This document shows, one piece after another, positions 43,700 through 55,540 of a DNA stretch of 64,000 nt. The notes below the pieces were generated by a model, which did not search any database, was not told where the DNA came from, and saw only the letters and a program-made list of their open reading frames with translations. Made by a program: the position numbers and the translations under genes. The stretch's first letter is position 1. Each line of letters begins with the position of its first letter. The stretch comes from Campanula takesimana (Eukaryota > Streptophyta > Magnoliopsida > Asterales > Campanulaceae), in assembly GCA_026119855.1 (NCBI GenBank), contig JAOWBW010000380.1, forward strand, positions 1,054,001 to 1,118,000, given 5' to 3'.

Positions 43700-44675
43700 A
43701 GGAACATTATTCATTTACTTTGGTACATACCATTCGCTTTATTGTTTAATTCAATTGTTTTAGAAAGGATATCGCGACACTTCAAGTTTATGTGTATGCC
43801 TTCAACGACGGCATCTGGCAATTCATAATGAAGACTTCATCGCTCGTTACACTAAGAACGAGACGTGGACCGAGGGTCCGACAATCTCATGTGACATTAT
43901 CAATTTCAAGGAGCACCGCGCTGCGAAGCCAATCTGAATTAAAGAAGATCTCGATCTTTCAACTTTGGGCAAAGTACCATCGACGACGACAACTGGTAAC
44001 TTCAGTTGGAGACCAACGTGCTCTACCAACCCCTTACACTGAGGGAGCCCAAAACGACGTAATCAATCTTGGAAAGCGAGACAACAGCGAAGGCCTCTCA
44101 TCAAACGAGGTCAAACGGCGGCGCGAATCATAAGTCATGCCCAACGATGTTCTCATCTTGATTTGTCACGGTCTAATTTGAGTTTAAATGATTTGTGAAG
44201 CTTATCTAAATGAAAACTAAAATACTAATCTGACGCTATAAGGGTCCATCTGATTTTGAGGCACTTGACCATTAACGCTTGTTTAAGTCTTGAGTCTTTG
44301 ATTTCAATGTGTAAGCATACTTTTCCCGAGTATAGGGGCTTCCCCCTACCCTCGTCCTTCCATCATCTAATTTCTGCGCAAACACAATGTCGGAGATCCC
44401 ACTGGGATTTCCCTTTGTTTCTCAAAACACTGGCCTCGTGCCTTCCCCTGCCAACTCCTGCAAGTTGTCACAGCAAAAGAGACAAAGGAATGCTATTCCT
44501 TAGATTTCAAACTCTCAATGTCGGCAAGTGATCTCGAATGAATGAGCACGAACTGGGGCTGCATGTCAAAGTTTCGGGTTTTGTTTCAAGAGCAATGATG
44601 TGTCTTCATGACAGTACGATTTGTTGAGAATGGTTTGTTCCGGGTAACACAGAAATTCAGATGGCAGAATGCCAG
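43043..44675 (+). other. Tat-3 interior without a recognisable gene
   Basis: Two long purine tracts (about 43628-43660 and 43672-43701, mostly A with some G) lie about 600 bases after gag. Short frames at 43383, 43792 and 44256 show no known domain; low-confidence remnants cannot be excluded. Confidence 0.5.
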
Positions 44676-44679
44676 GGTA

Positions 44680-45060
44680 TAAGACAACTCTCAATGACAG
44701 TTGATTCCTCAAAGAAGGAGTATTGAATGTCAGAACATGTGAATCATGATCAACAGCAAAGCCTCGAATGTGGGATGACTCTCATAGACAGTCGGTCCCT
44801 TAATGTGGGAATCAATAGAAACAAAGTTCCATCTCGGATTGTCATTATGGCCTGCGAAGCTCAAAGCTCTTTTCTTCAGCAACATCGGGATTGCGTCCCG
44901 CCGAGCAACTCTCAAAGACAGTTAACCCGACTGATTGGGTATTGTGTATCAGAAATTGTGAATTGCCTCCAACAGCGAGACATCGAACACTTGAATAACT
45001 CTCAATAACAGTTAAACCCCCAAAGGTTGAAATGCCAAGACATGAAGTTGTGTCCAAAAG
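44680..45060 (+). repeat. diverged repeat with AACTCTCAATGACAGTT
   Basis: Related words at about 44686, 44775, 44908 and 44997, spaced about 90 to 133 bases, with AATGTGGG or GAATGTCAG words between them. Confidence 0.65.
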
Positions 45061-45745
45061 ACAAATGCTACAAGAGGTTCATATGCCTGATTCAGGGGGT
45101 TGTCCTATAGCATGACTGGGGTTTCCGTAGCCAACATCTGAGGTTGATCTTTGCGAGACACTGGGGCTTCAGCAGCAAGAATGTTGGGGGTCGATATCAG
45201 AAAGAACAAATGGGGTTTCTTCAGCCAGCAACTGGGGCTGACCCAGCTATACCATCCGGAGATACCGTTGAGTAATCTTGATCAAATGGGTGTTCGAAAT
45301 TGACCTTTTGAGTGCGCGCGCTAGGCTTTCGGCTTCGCTTCACCATACACATATCCATACTCCTCATTTTCGCAAAAATGCAAAATTCATAATAAAGTGC
45401 AATCCATTCCATTCATGATTCTCCCTCTGATTCATTCATAAGCTTTCAGTCATTAATTGATAACAAGCAAAGTTTGAGATGCGAGCGATGCACATGAGTC
45501 AAATAAAAAAAAAAAAAAAAATCAAATGCAAAAGGAATCATCGTGCAAAAGGAGAAATTTGACTTTCACCCTCCAAATGAAAAGCGGTTGCAAAATGAAA
45601 AAGGAATGTATTCTTGTCCCAATCTTTCTCTGAATCTCTCAATTTTAAGGATTCCAATCCGTGTATGTGTTCTAAAACTTTTGTTGCACATGAATGACAC
45701 TCTCGAGCACATTAATGTCAAAGATATATTTCGCTTGCTCTTGGA
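45061..45745 (+). other. Tat-3 interior, non-coding
   Basis: ACTGGGG and TTCAGCAGC words recur near 45115-45240; A-rich at 45507-45525. No gene seen. Confidence 0.4.
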
Positions 45746-45749
45746 AATC

Positions 45750-46200
45750 TCTTGCAGGTACAAATCGCACACCCTGCCACATCGTGGTCCTCAAAAGAAG
45801 TTTCTTCATCAACATCAATGCTAAGGGAATGAGATTTCCCTATGCCCTTTCTGCAAAATCAGTTTGACTTGCCAACTTCGAACTACGTTGGTCTGATTCT
45901 CGAAAGAGATACGTAGGCAGCTTGAATTTTCAGGCACGACCACATACTTGCAAAAAATCTTATGCAGGTACACATCATCCATTTCTGCCACATCGTGATC
46001 TTCACAAGAAGGATCCTCGACAATATCGACGCTCATATTTCTGCGTAGGGAGCGAAATTTCCCAGTGACCTTTTGAAAAATAAAATGTTCGACTTGATAA
46101 CGTTGAACTACGTTGGTCTGATTCTCGAAAGAGATACGTAGGCAGCCTGAATTTTCAGGCACGACCACATACTTGCAAAAAATCTTATGCAGGTACGAAG
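45750..46200 (+). repeat. 229-bp direct repeat carrying a hairpin in each copy
   Basis: Two copies offset by 229 bases, clearest from GAACTACGTTGGTCTGATTC to CTTGCAAAAAATCTTATGCA. Hairpins are at 45880-45921 and 46105-46146; their inner TCTC/GAGA stem closes a GAAA loop. Confidence 0.88.
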
Positions 46201-46533
46201 TTGGAACCACACAATGAATCACATCTTGGTTTCACAAAGAGGTTGCTCATTGCAAGCGATCAAAATCCCACAAGAGTTGCAGGAGCTCCAAAAGCGAAGA
46301 AGCTTAAACTGTGAAATAATCAAAAACCCCTATTAGGAGAATCAGGGATCCAAAATGAGGTTGCAGCACTCAAAACAGTACCGATGGGTCACGCGAAGCG
46401 ATGGTTCATTGCTTGATAAAGCACAAAAATCTCATCACACAGCAATTCAAAGGCAGAGGAATCTGAACAGCGCAGAATGCAGCGTATCCTTGATTTTATT
46501 TTGTGCATATAAATAGCTTCAGTTGTTTATTGC

Positions 46534-47520
46534 CCTTGGTCTTCTCGAAAGAGCGAGATTACCTCCCTTGAACTGCGCAACGTCGTATGTTCCCCCCTTT
46601 TGAAATGATGTTATTCCACCTTGGTCTTCTCGAAAGAGCGAGATTACCTCCCTTGAACTGCGCAACGTCGTATGTTCCCCTTTTGAAATGATGTTATTCC
46701 ACTTTGGTCTTCTCGAAAGAGCGAGATTACCTCCCTTGAACTGCGCAACGTCGTATGTTCCCCTTTTGAAATGATGTTATTCCACCTTGGTCTTCTCGAA
46801 AGAGCGAGATTACCTCCCTTGAACTGCGCAACGTCGTATGTTCCCCTTTTGAAATGATGTTATTCCACCTTGGTCTTCTCGAAAGAGCGAGATTACCTCC
46901 CTTGAACTGCGCAACGTCGTATGTTCCCCTTTTGAAATGATGTTATTCCACCTTGGTCTTCTCGAAAGAGCGAGATTACCTCCCTTGAACTGCGCAACGT
47001 CGTATGTTCCCCTTTTGAAATGATGTTATTCCACCTTGGTCTTCTCGAAAGAGCGAGATTACCTCCCTTGAACTGCGTAACGTCGTATGTTCCCCTTTTG
47101 AAATGATGTTATTCCATCTTGGTCTTCTCGAAAGAGCGAGATTACCTCCCTTGAACTACGCAACGTCGTATGTTCCCCCTTTGAAATGATGTTATTCCAC
47201 CTTGGTCTTCTCGAAAAAGCGAGATTACCTCCCCTGAAACTGCGCAACGTCGTAGGTCCCCCCTTTTTGAAAAGATATGTTATTCCACCTTGGTCTTCTC
47301 GAAAGAGCGAGATTACCTCCCCTGAAACTGCGCAACGTCGTAGGTCCCCCCTTTGTGAAAAGATATGTTATTCCACCTTGGTCTTCTCGAAAGAGCGAGA
47401 TTACCTCCCTTGAAACTGCGCAACGTCGTAGGCCCCCCTTTTGAAAAGATATGTTATTCCAGCTTGGTCTTCTCCAGCGCCCGAGATTACTTCCCCGAAC
47501 TGCGCAACGTCGTACGTTCT
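46534..47520 (+). repeat. 83-bp tandem array, about 12 units
   Basis: Units begin CTTGGTCTTCTCGAAAGAGC and include ACTGCGCAACGTCGTATGTT. The first nine units are almost identical; the last three carry small insertions. CTTCTCGAAAGAG resembles the inner part of the hairpin motif, so the array may have grown from one hairpin copy. Confidence 0.93.
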
Positions 47521-47658
47521 CCATTTATGATTCCCATCCCCTTGCAAAGAGAGATCGAATCTCAATGCACCCCTTTACTCGGATTGTACCTTGCGTCAAT
47601 CCTTGAGTCGTGATTGGTCTTAAGCCTTCTCTTAAATTGTGTGAGTCGGTTCTAATCA

Positions 47659-47705
47659 GAACTACGACTCGACTTGATTCCCACGGCGGGATACGTAGGC
47701 AGTTC
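47659..47705 (+). other. CTACG/CGTAG hairpin
   Basis: GAACTACG, then TTGATTCCCACGGCGGGAT, then ACGTAGGCAG. The inner stem is CCC/GGG. Confidence 0.7.
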
Positions 47706-47759
47706 ACAATGTTGGACTCAGTCGCCCATTCAAAGCTATTTGTTGGTCAAATACTAACC

Positions 47760-47935
47760 CCCCAGCAAAGAGAGATGGAATCTCAATGCTCCCCCCAGCA
47801 AAGAGAGATGGAATCTCAATGCAATCCCCAGCAAAGAGAGATAGCTTCTCAATGCTGCCCCCAGCAAAGAGAGATGGAATCTCAATGCTACCCCCAGCAA
47901 AGAGAGATGGAATCTCAATGCAACCCCCTGCTTTA
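47760..47935 (+). repeat. 33-bp tandem repeat, five units
   Basis: Units of CCCAGCAAAGAGAGATGGAA and TCTCAATGC. GAGA and TCTC words could pair within each unit. A relative lies at about 47540. Confidence 0.9.
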
Positions 47936-47950
47936 AATTTTAATAAACCT

Positions 47951-48088
47951 GAACTACGTTTGGTCTGATTCTTGATAGAGATACGTAGGTAAACCGGGAA
48001 ACCGGAACCGACCATTTCCTGTGTTTGATTGATTGTTTGAGTTAGAACTACGGAGGCTTGATTCTCGAAAGAGATACGTAGGAAGTCC
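47951..48088 (+). other. two further hairpin copies
   Basis: Copies at 47951-47995 and 48045-48088 (GAACTACG ... GATACGTAGG), both within 230 bases of the polypurine tract. Confidence 0.7.
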
Positions 48089-48170
48089 TACTTTGGACCC
48101 AGCTGTTACACCCTAGACGAGATCGAGTGTCTCTTAGTGAATCGTAGAATCCCCTTTAACAAGGATATTC

Positions 48171-48182
48171 GACGAGGGGCTC
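48171..48182 (+). other. polypurine tract of Tat-3
   Basis: GACGAGGGGCTC directly before the 3' LTR. Confidence 0.85.
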
Positions 48183-51018
48183 TTTAGATACCCCGATCTC
48201 GCACCCCTTTTCAAACCCCGAATCGGTCTAAACCCTGAAACTGACCTAGAATCCTCGATTTGGCTGTGCGGGACTGCCGTGATCCTTATCGGTGCATCGA
48301 ATGGACGAACGGTGTTCAAATTCATGATCAGAGCGAAAAAACGAGTAAACAGGCAAAAATTCTATTTTTCGAGGTGCGAGACCTGAAACGGGGCCCGCAC
48401 CCCTCGAACTGCTCGTTGTTATCCATTATGTGCATTAAAAATATATACTTGTCATCCCTTTCTTATTGACATATTTCAGATATACCGGCGTGACCACAGA
48501 ATTATTTCAAGCAACTTCCACGTTGGGCCCGCGGACAACCGGGACACCAGGGGCGCGCACAACGGAGCAGTTGCGGAGCGGAAAGCCGGAGCTGAAAAGA
48601 TGGTTATCCACATTGCAAAATATCTCAAAATATCTAAGCAAGTGGTCAAGAAGAGCAAAAATATATTATTGTCGTTCCTTGCTTATGAAAATATTTCAGA
48701 TATACCGGCCTGGCCAGAAAAATATTCCGAGCAACTTTCATGTTGGACCCGCGGACAACCGGGACACCGGGGCGCGCACAACGGAGCAGTTGCGGAGCGG
48801 AAAGCCGGAGCTGAAAAGATGGTTATCCACATTGCAAAATATCTCAAAATATCTAAGCAAGTGGTCAAGAAGAGGAAAAAATATATTATTGTCGTTCTTT
48901 GCTCATAAAAATATTTCAGATATACCGGCCTGACCAGAAAAATATTCCGAGTAACTTTCATGTTGAACCCGCGGACAACCGGGACACCGGAGACGCGCAC
49001 AACGGAGCAGTTGCGGAGTTAATGCCGGAACAGAGATAAAGAAGATGACTTGAATCCTTAGTGTAAGAAGGATAGATAATGATATAAAAAAATCACCTCC
49101 CTCCAATTTACAACCTCCCCCCTCCAATTTACAACCAATTTACAACCTCCTTCCTCCATATTACCATCTCCCTCATCCATTATTCAAAAAAGGGAATTCA
49201 TTCACACATCACACACACACCACTCTCCATATTCACCACCACCCTTACTTGCTCTCTCTCAAGTAACCCTAAAACACCCTCAACCACCACCACACCACCA
49301 CCATACCACCATAGCACCACCACCACACAAACACTAAACTCAAACCCTTTCAAACACTAAGCAAAAGCCTTAGAAAAAAAAAAAAAAAGACTTCCCTTAG
49401 AAGCAAAGGGAGCACAACCTAGGCCTTATTCTCACCTTGTAATCACCTCAAAGGGTAAGATGTAGTGTTCTTATGTAATTTCTTGAGAGGTTTAGCCACT
49501 TGTTAGGCTAAACCTCTATTTTATATTCAAAGATACAATATTGATACTCTTGTTGTTTTTTCTCTTCAAATGATATTATAATGATGTTTTGAGCTCTTGA
49601 GCATGCTATGCTATTGATCTTGTGTATATATATCATCCATGAATGAGTATCAAATCCTTGTGTGTGCTTGATTCAAGGGATTTTCAAAGAACCAACTTGT
49701 TTCCCCTCAAAAAACCTTGAATCTGTCCATAGCTTGTAATATCACCTTGTGAGAACTCATGTAATCTGACTTAGAAGCATGGATAAATGTTGTTTTGTGC
49801 TGTTAATATGTATATATATGCATGTTCAAAGTTTCATGTTCATAGCTTTTCATTTGAGTTAGTTTTGATAGGTGTTTTCATGACATAAGTGAGATGCCAA
49901 TAATCTGTCCATATGGTACCTTACTGCCTTGTTGCTTTGTTTAGGCATAGAAAACTTGGGTTTTGGTCTTAGACCACAAAATACAACTTGTTCTACACAG
50001 AACAAGGAACATTATTATGTAAATATAATATTTTTAGCCTCAGTGTAAGAGGCTCTTTCCATTTTTTGTTTGAGCTCTCTGTTCTCAGATTTGTGCTTGT
50101 CAATTTCTGACATCAAAAAGTCAGAAGTGTTTTGAATGACTTAAACTTTTTTGTTTGACTTGAAACTCTCCAGATCATAACTTTGACATGTTAGGAGAAA
50201 CTTTCATGTTTTGTGTCCCCCATTATTACCCCTTTTTGATGATGAAAAAAGTGGATACGTTAGGGATGTATGAAATTATGTCAGACTGGTCTGTGAAAAG
50301 AATTGCCTTGCATGCTTTGTTTGAACACCATAACATGCCCCTAAAATTAAAGGAAAAATCATGGTAGATTTTAATGTGTTAGGAAGTTTTCTTGACCTTT
50401 ATTTTCCATATTGGATGAGTACAAGAACAGGTACACAAAGAAAGGTGCACAGCAGTCCCTCAAAATGTTTAGGGACGGAGTTTCGGACATTTATTTGTTT
50501 TGGGAATTGTTTCCCTTTTTGTGCAAATGTAAATATTAATCCCCCACCTCTTTATGTGTTTTATTCACTGTATATAAATGATAAAACCATTTTCTAAAAC
50601 CAAGTGTGAGTCCACCCAAATCGACTCCCATTTGTGAATAAAAATGAACCTTCCTAGAATAGGAAGACCTCCATATATTAAACCACCATTTTTTGTTAGG
50701 GCACAAAATAGCAATTCAAAAAGCATAAAATGAATCTACGTGGCACGCATATAGAGACCATCATGGGCGAAGAAAATGCCTAACCCCTTCTCTCTTCGTA
50801 ACTTAGCCCCCGAACCCACTTTCTCTAAAAAAGGTTTTTTCTTCGTTTTTCCTAAAATTAAAATGAGGTGGCGACTCTTGCAATTAAATCACAGCATCAA
50901 GAGGAAACCATTGTGCGGGAACCGAGCGCATTTCCAAAAGCGCATCAGCACGAGGCGAACCCGAATCGCTTTCGCGAACGATCATTTCGAGGTTCGGTTT
51001 CGAGCGCAGGCTCTCACA
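48183..51018 (+). repeat. 3' LTR of Tat-3
   Basis: Starts TTTAGATACCCC (the expected TG is TT here) and ends CTCTCACA. It has two full and one partial copy of the 223-bp repeat (48472-49020), one more than the 5' LTR. Otherwise it is very similar to 38290-40902. It carries GGTGGCGACTC near 50867. Confidence 0.94.
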
Positions 51019-51023
51019 CTAGG
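51019..51023. repeat. target-site duplication of Tat-3, right copy
   Basis: CTAGG, matching 38285-38289. Confidence 0.92.
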
Positions 51024-51679
51024 GGCACAAAAAAGTCACAAAAACATGCTCACAAAATCCTAGGTGTAATGATGTTATTGGTGTTTTTAATTAGAGTGTG
51101 GCGGGTCCATTATCGTTGCAACCAACAAAATATCACCCCCTCATCTTGTGAGCAAGATTTTGTGACCTTATTTTGTGGCCCTAGCATTGCTCTTCTAAGA
51201 GTCCTCCCCTTCCATGGTGGAATGAAGAGGTATTTATAGGTGTTAGGGAAGTGTTTGTGCTCACAAAATGGCCTTTCCCCGGATCAAGCCAAGGCATAAT
51301 GGTTTTGGGGGTTACAAATCAGAAAATGAGGGAAATTTGGCAAAATCTGGGATTCTGGAGGTGGGAAGCGCGCACGTCCCACCCCCCCCCCCCCATGGGA
51401 GGCGCACGCCTCTTACAAAGGAGGGAAAAGACGCGCACGTCCCACCTTCAGAAATTAGTCAGAAACTTAACGAACACCATGAAAGTCAACAAAAACAAAG
51501 TAAATAAAGACTCAAGGTTGACTTTGTCACTTAGTCAAGTCCAAGACTAACGGAGTAAATCAGGAACTTAACGGAAAGTAACAAAAGTTAACGAAAAGTA
51601 ACAAAACTTAACAGAAAAGAGGAAGACAGAGAATGGGTATGCAGTCGGGACATGAGAGGTCCAAGGCGGGGTGTCTACA

Positions 51680-52396
51680 ATGGGCTCCGAGTGAGCCGCC
51701 TCAGAACATGTTGTACCCTGCTGGGCTCCGGGCGAGTGGTGATTACTTTGCGAGGACTCCGGCTAGTCAGTACCAGAGTGGTGGTGACTATGCTTGGTAT
51801 ATTGAGCATGTGCTAGTGAGTCCGCAGGTGGCGGCTAGGAGACAGGCAGGTGGATACCCAGCCAGTTCTAGTAGAGGGGCTAGACATGCCATGGATATGC
51901 CACAGTTTCCAGACACTGTCAGGGTGCAGCGGGGTGGCATTGATATTGACTTTGACCTTACTCCGACCAAGGCTGATGAGGTTACTGGGGCCCAGCTTCC
52001 TCCTCTTGGAGCTACAGTATGATACCTTTTGCCTCTTTCATTTATGTCTTGCACACACACATTTTCAAACTTGTCATCTCTGATTGTGGCTATCTGTCCC
52101 AGGTAACTTGGGAGGCTTATATCCGCTCTATCCGCCGGGGCAACATCTTTGAGCGTTTATTTTGGAGCTTAGTTTCTGCTTGTACCTACCGCCAGGAGGA
52201 TGTGATAGAACCACAGCACCAAGAGAGAACGCCTACGGAGACTACTTCCTCGTCCCATGCCCGTCGAAGGTCTGTCAGAGGTAGGGGCTCTGGAGCTAGT
52301 GGATCCCACTATGTGCAGCAGCGGGGCCATGGAGATAATGATACTAGTGACGATGAGGAGGAGGAGGACGTGGAGATCGAGGAGAGTTCGGACTAG
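51680..52396 (+). pseudogene. PMD gene of element X, 3' part
   Basis: Continues the PMD fragment broken at 37555. The first segment (51685-52016, QNMLYPAGLRASGDYF onward) corresponds to DTMFVAGRGDNPYL in Tat-2. A GT...AG intron of 86 bases (52017-52102) matches the position of the 81-bp intron in Tat-2. The last exon (VTWEAYIRSIRRGN to EESSD, stop at 52396) is Arg/Gly-rich then acidic. The C-terminal composition differs from the Tat-2 protein. It lies on the plus strand, antisense to the inferred minus-strand element X. Confidence 0.78.
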
Positions 52397-52702
52397 ATGT
52401 AGTCCTATTGTCCGACGAACCGGTCTTTCTATCATGATCAATGTGTGTGTGTGTGTGTGTTAGTGTTTGAGACCGGATTCGAGGATTGCCTACGTTCTTC
52501 TCAACGTGAGAAGCTCAGGTCAGCGTAGTTCATTGATGAATTAGAATAGAGAGATGAAGCGGGATCATGCATAAATAGGGGGAAGATTAGGGTTAGAAAT
52601 AGTTCCTAGATCATATTAGGGTTTGATGAAACCCTATGATCATCATTGGCTATGTTATATGCACATAATAGGGATTAAAACCCTAGATTTAGTATGTTAC
52701 GC
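52397..52702 (-). repeat. element X sequence related to 28660-29000
   Basis: Shares CTTTCTATCATGAT, the hairpin (52486-52531), GATCATGCATAA and GTAGTTCCTAGAT-like words with the LTR region 28660-29000, in the same orientation. A (GT)n run lies at 52443-52460. It ends at the CACTA element. Confidence 0.65.
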
Positions 52703-53190
52703 CACTACAAGAAAAAACACTTTTCGCGATTGCCAAAAGCCATCGCGAAATGTCTAAAAGCAATCACGGAATGTTAAGGCGATTGGGATCTCCATCGCCG
52801 AAGCAATCGCAGAATGCCTTGTCGAAGAAAGGTAAGGCGACTGGGATTGCAATCGCCTTAGCTTTTCACATACCGTGACTGCTTTTGCCATTGTGTTAAT
52901 TTATTTTTACTTTTTATTTTATAAAATCAAAGAAGCCATCGCATTAGGTGGGAAAAGGAGATGGCAAAAGCAATCACATTTTGTTTCAATTTATGACTGC
53001 TTTAGCAATCGCCTAAACAATAAATCAATCAACAAATATACTTTTATGTGACTGCTTTAACAATCGCCTAATCAATAATTAAAAACAAATATACTTTTCT
53101 GTGAATTCATGTGACTGCTTTAGCAATCGCCTAATATATAATTTAAAACAAATATACTTTTCTGTGACTGATTTGGAAATCACATTATTA
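52703..53190. repeat. CACTA terminus and subterminal repeats
   Basis: The terminus is followed by many copies, in both orientations, of GCAATCGCCTAA, GTGACTGCTTTAGCAATCGC and GCGATTG words. Such subterminal motifs are where TNPA-like proteins bind in En/Spm elements. Confidence 0.88.
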
Positions 53191-53470
53191 TTTAATATTC
53201 TACATTTAGAGCCTTTTAAATTGATTAATGCTCTAAAATATTTCAATTAAATGTTGATTAATCCATAAATATTTTTTAAGCATAATTATCATTAGTAAGC
53301 ATCAACTTGATCCAAACATAATATCCCCCATCGAATTCCAAAACATACATATGTCATCATAAACTTACAAAAAGTTAAACCCAAGTATAAGCCTATTACA
53401 GGTCATTCAAAAAAAAAAACAATGTCCTTAGCATACTACTCTATCCATGAACATAAAGCAACACATTGGT

Positions 53471-55540
53471 TTAGTAGTCCATATGAAAATCACCCATGTC
53501 TTCACCTATGTCTTCATCTCCCAGTTTCTCATTATCAACAAGGTTTGTTGGGGAACTACTATAATGAGTGTTAGATGCAGCATCAGAAGTTGCAACAAAT
53601 GGTGGAGGATGAGGGGGAGGCGGGTGTCCATTCTTCTCTGCAAGAGCTTCAAAATATTGATACAAGCTTTGAATATAAGTATCACGAACCTTGTTATTTT
53701 CATAATTAACCTTTGCATTTTCAGCCATTTCTTCTTTTAACTTCTTCACCTCTTGAGAGGACTGCTGCAATGCAACTTGAGTGGCAAAATCTGATGAGGT
53801 AACATGACCAGACCGCTTACTCCACTTTTCCCCAGGCCTTCCAACTAGCCTACCATTTTGTATACCCCCAACAACCTCTTCGTATATCCTCAATCCATGA
53901 TCATCTACCCCATCCACAGGTGCATCAGACTCTAATCCATTTGCTTCACGCAATTTCTTCTCATAAGTTTCCTAAAAGATATGATAGAAAAGAGTGAGAT
54001 GTTATGTTGAGATTTGATGGAATAACTAACAACGGAAATTATATGTTAACAGAAAACCATACAAGAGAAATTACAAGGCCACAGAATGCTTTGAATATAA
54101 AAAGCTTCGAAAATTTGCAAAATGCTTCTTTTTTCGAACTTTTAAGAAGCTATCTTTTCAACAAAGCTATAAGTGAAACATAAATGGTTAACACAGGAGA
54201 TTTGCAAGAACAATGCTCATAAATACTAAATACTAAAGGACACTGCCAAATTTTTCTTTTCCATAAAATTCCATATTATGAAATTAAAATAATAGCTAAT
54301 ATCAACAAAAAGAATTCACAAACCTTGAAGTTGACGTTCATAATAACAATAGATAATACCAAACAATTTAAGCAACAATAAAACTCTAATGATACCAAAC
54401 TCTAAATGTTCTATCAAGAATGTAAGATATTTAGCATTCAGCACCATGTAAAAACTAACCGAAAATTTCTCCGCATCTTCATTAACAAATGTCTTCTCAG
54501 TGATGCCTCTGCGTTTAGTCAAGTGAGTTGCATTAAATAATTCCCATTGAGTTGGTGCACGACCCAAAGCTTCGTGCTACATATTGTAATTAAAAAGAAA
54601 ATTGTAAGCAGCAAAAAAAAAATTACTTAGAAATATATAGTTTATAACATTACAGTAAAACATATATTATACCAATGCAAGATTTCATTCCTCGAACGTT
54701 ACATTGCCTGATGCATGAGGTTTCCCTTTTCTGGAGGCCCTGTTTTTTTTTTTTTTGCGTAACGCACTTGCTTTTTGGAAATTTTCGCTCATCCAATAGT
54801 CACAGAGTTTATGCCATACCGAGAGTGTAATCCAAGCAGGTCTATGATCTATGGAAGCAAGTATTGATCCATGTTCTGCCTCAGCATGATCCTTCCATCG
54901 ATTCATGTACTTAGGATAATTCTTAGAAGCTATTTTCTCCCAAATAACTCGATCTTTCTCCTCCTCTTCGGGCAACTTATACCTAAAGTATCGTTGTAAT
55001 GTAAAGGCAAAAAAATTAAGTTAGTGAATATGTGTTGTTGCTGTGTATGTGTGAGAGTGAGAAGGGAAGTACAGGAATCACATATGCTAGAAACAAGAAA
55101 TATTGAAAGTCAAGGTTAGTTAAAGGTCATTACCAGATACTCTCCCCACATAAGATCTAATTTATCCTTCCACATGCTCCAATCTGTTCGACATTCCTTA
55201 AAGTGACTTCTGATTAATGGGGCAATTTTCATACGAGCTTGAATGGGCGACAATCTAAGCACGAAGTTAGATAATGGAGATTAGATGCAATAAAATCATA
55301 AATTATACATAAATCCAAAGAACTAATTCATAACTTACGTGTTTGTAAGAACAGATACTAGTATCTTTGTTTGTCCTTCTTTCGGTGCCTTTACACCCAT
55401 TGTTATACCTCTTTTTCTCTTTTGTTGAGGATTTGAATTTGTGGTTTCTGATATTGTTGGGTTAGTAGTTTCCTCAATCACGTTTTCTGCTGAAGGGGCT
55501 ACCTCTGAGTTAACAAGAGCATGCTACCTAATGTCATCCA
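53471..55540 (-). CDS. CACTA-encoded TNPA/Ptta-type protein, several exons
   Basis: Exons inferred on the minus strand: about 55540-55345 (NSEVAPSAENVIEE, then KRKRGITMG), about 55262-55130 (LSPIQARMKIAPLIRS and WSMWKDKLDLMWGEYL), about 54975-54690 (YPKYMNRWKDHAEAEHG and KKKKNRASRKGKPHASG), 54576-54471 (HEALGRAPTQWELFNATHL) and 53971-53471 (coiled-coil LKEEMAENAKVNYENNK, then Pro-rich and acidic tail). The ENR(A)...K..H..G and PT..E.F..TH words are typical of plant Ptta/En/Spm proteins, which bind subterminal repeats. Splice sites at 54470 and 53972 are visible; others are approximate. No obvious stop interrupts these exons, but the 5' end continues into the tandem exons and is cut by the Sirevirus. 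Confidence 0.7.

Larger units (their letters stand above)
38290..51018 (+). mobile_element. Tat-3: complete non-autonomous Tat/Ogre-like retrotransposon
   Basis: 12,729 bp with LTRs of 2613 and 2836 bp, primer-binding site, gag remnant, several tandem arrays, five hairpin copies, polypurine tract and an exact CTAGG duplication. No reverse transcriptase, integrase or PMD gene is recognisable between 43043 and 48170. The lineage follows from the primer site, the CHHC knuckle, the polypurine tract and a leader shared with Tat-2. The LTR difference of 223 bases equals one repeat unit. Confidence 0.95.
37556..51679 (-). mobile_element. solo LTR, split by Tat-3
   Basis: LTR sequence at 37556-38289 and 51024-51679 (about 1390 bp together) with ends TGTAGATACCCC and GGTGTCTACA and an exact ATGGG duplication. 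It is the same family as LTR-A, LTR-B and the element Z LTR. A minus-strand TATA (CCTATAAATA) lies at 51231-51240 and a GC-rich cluster at 51364-51437. With no internal region apart from the nested Tat-3, it is a solo LTR left by recombination between two LTRs. Confidence 0.9.

Noticed and set aside
46534..47520. A regularly spaced array resembling a CRISPR locus
   Set aside because: The whole 83-bp unit is repeated without unique spacers, in a plant retrotransposon, with no cas genes.
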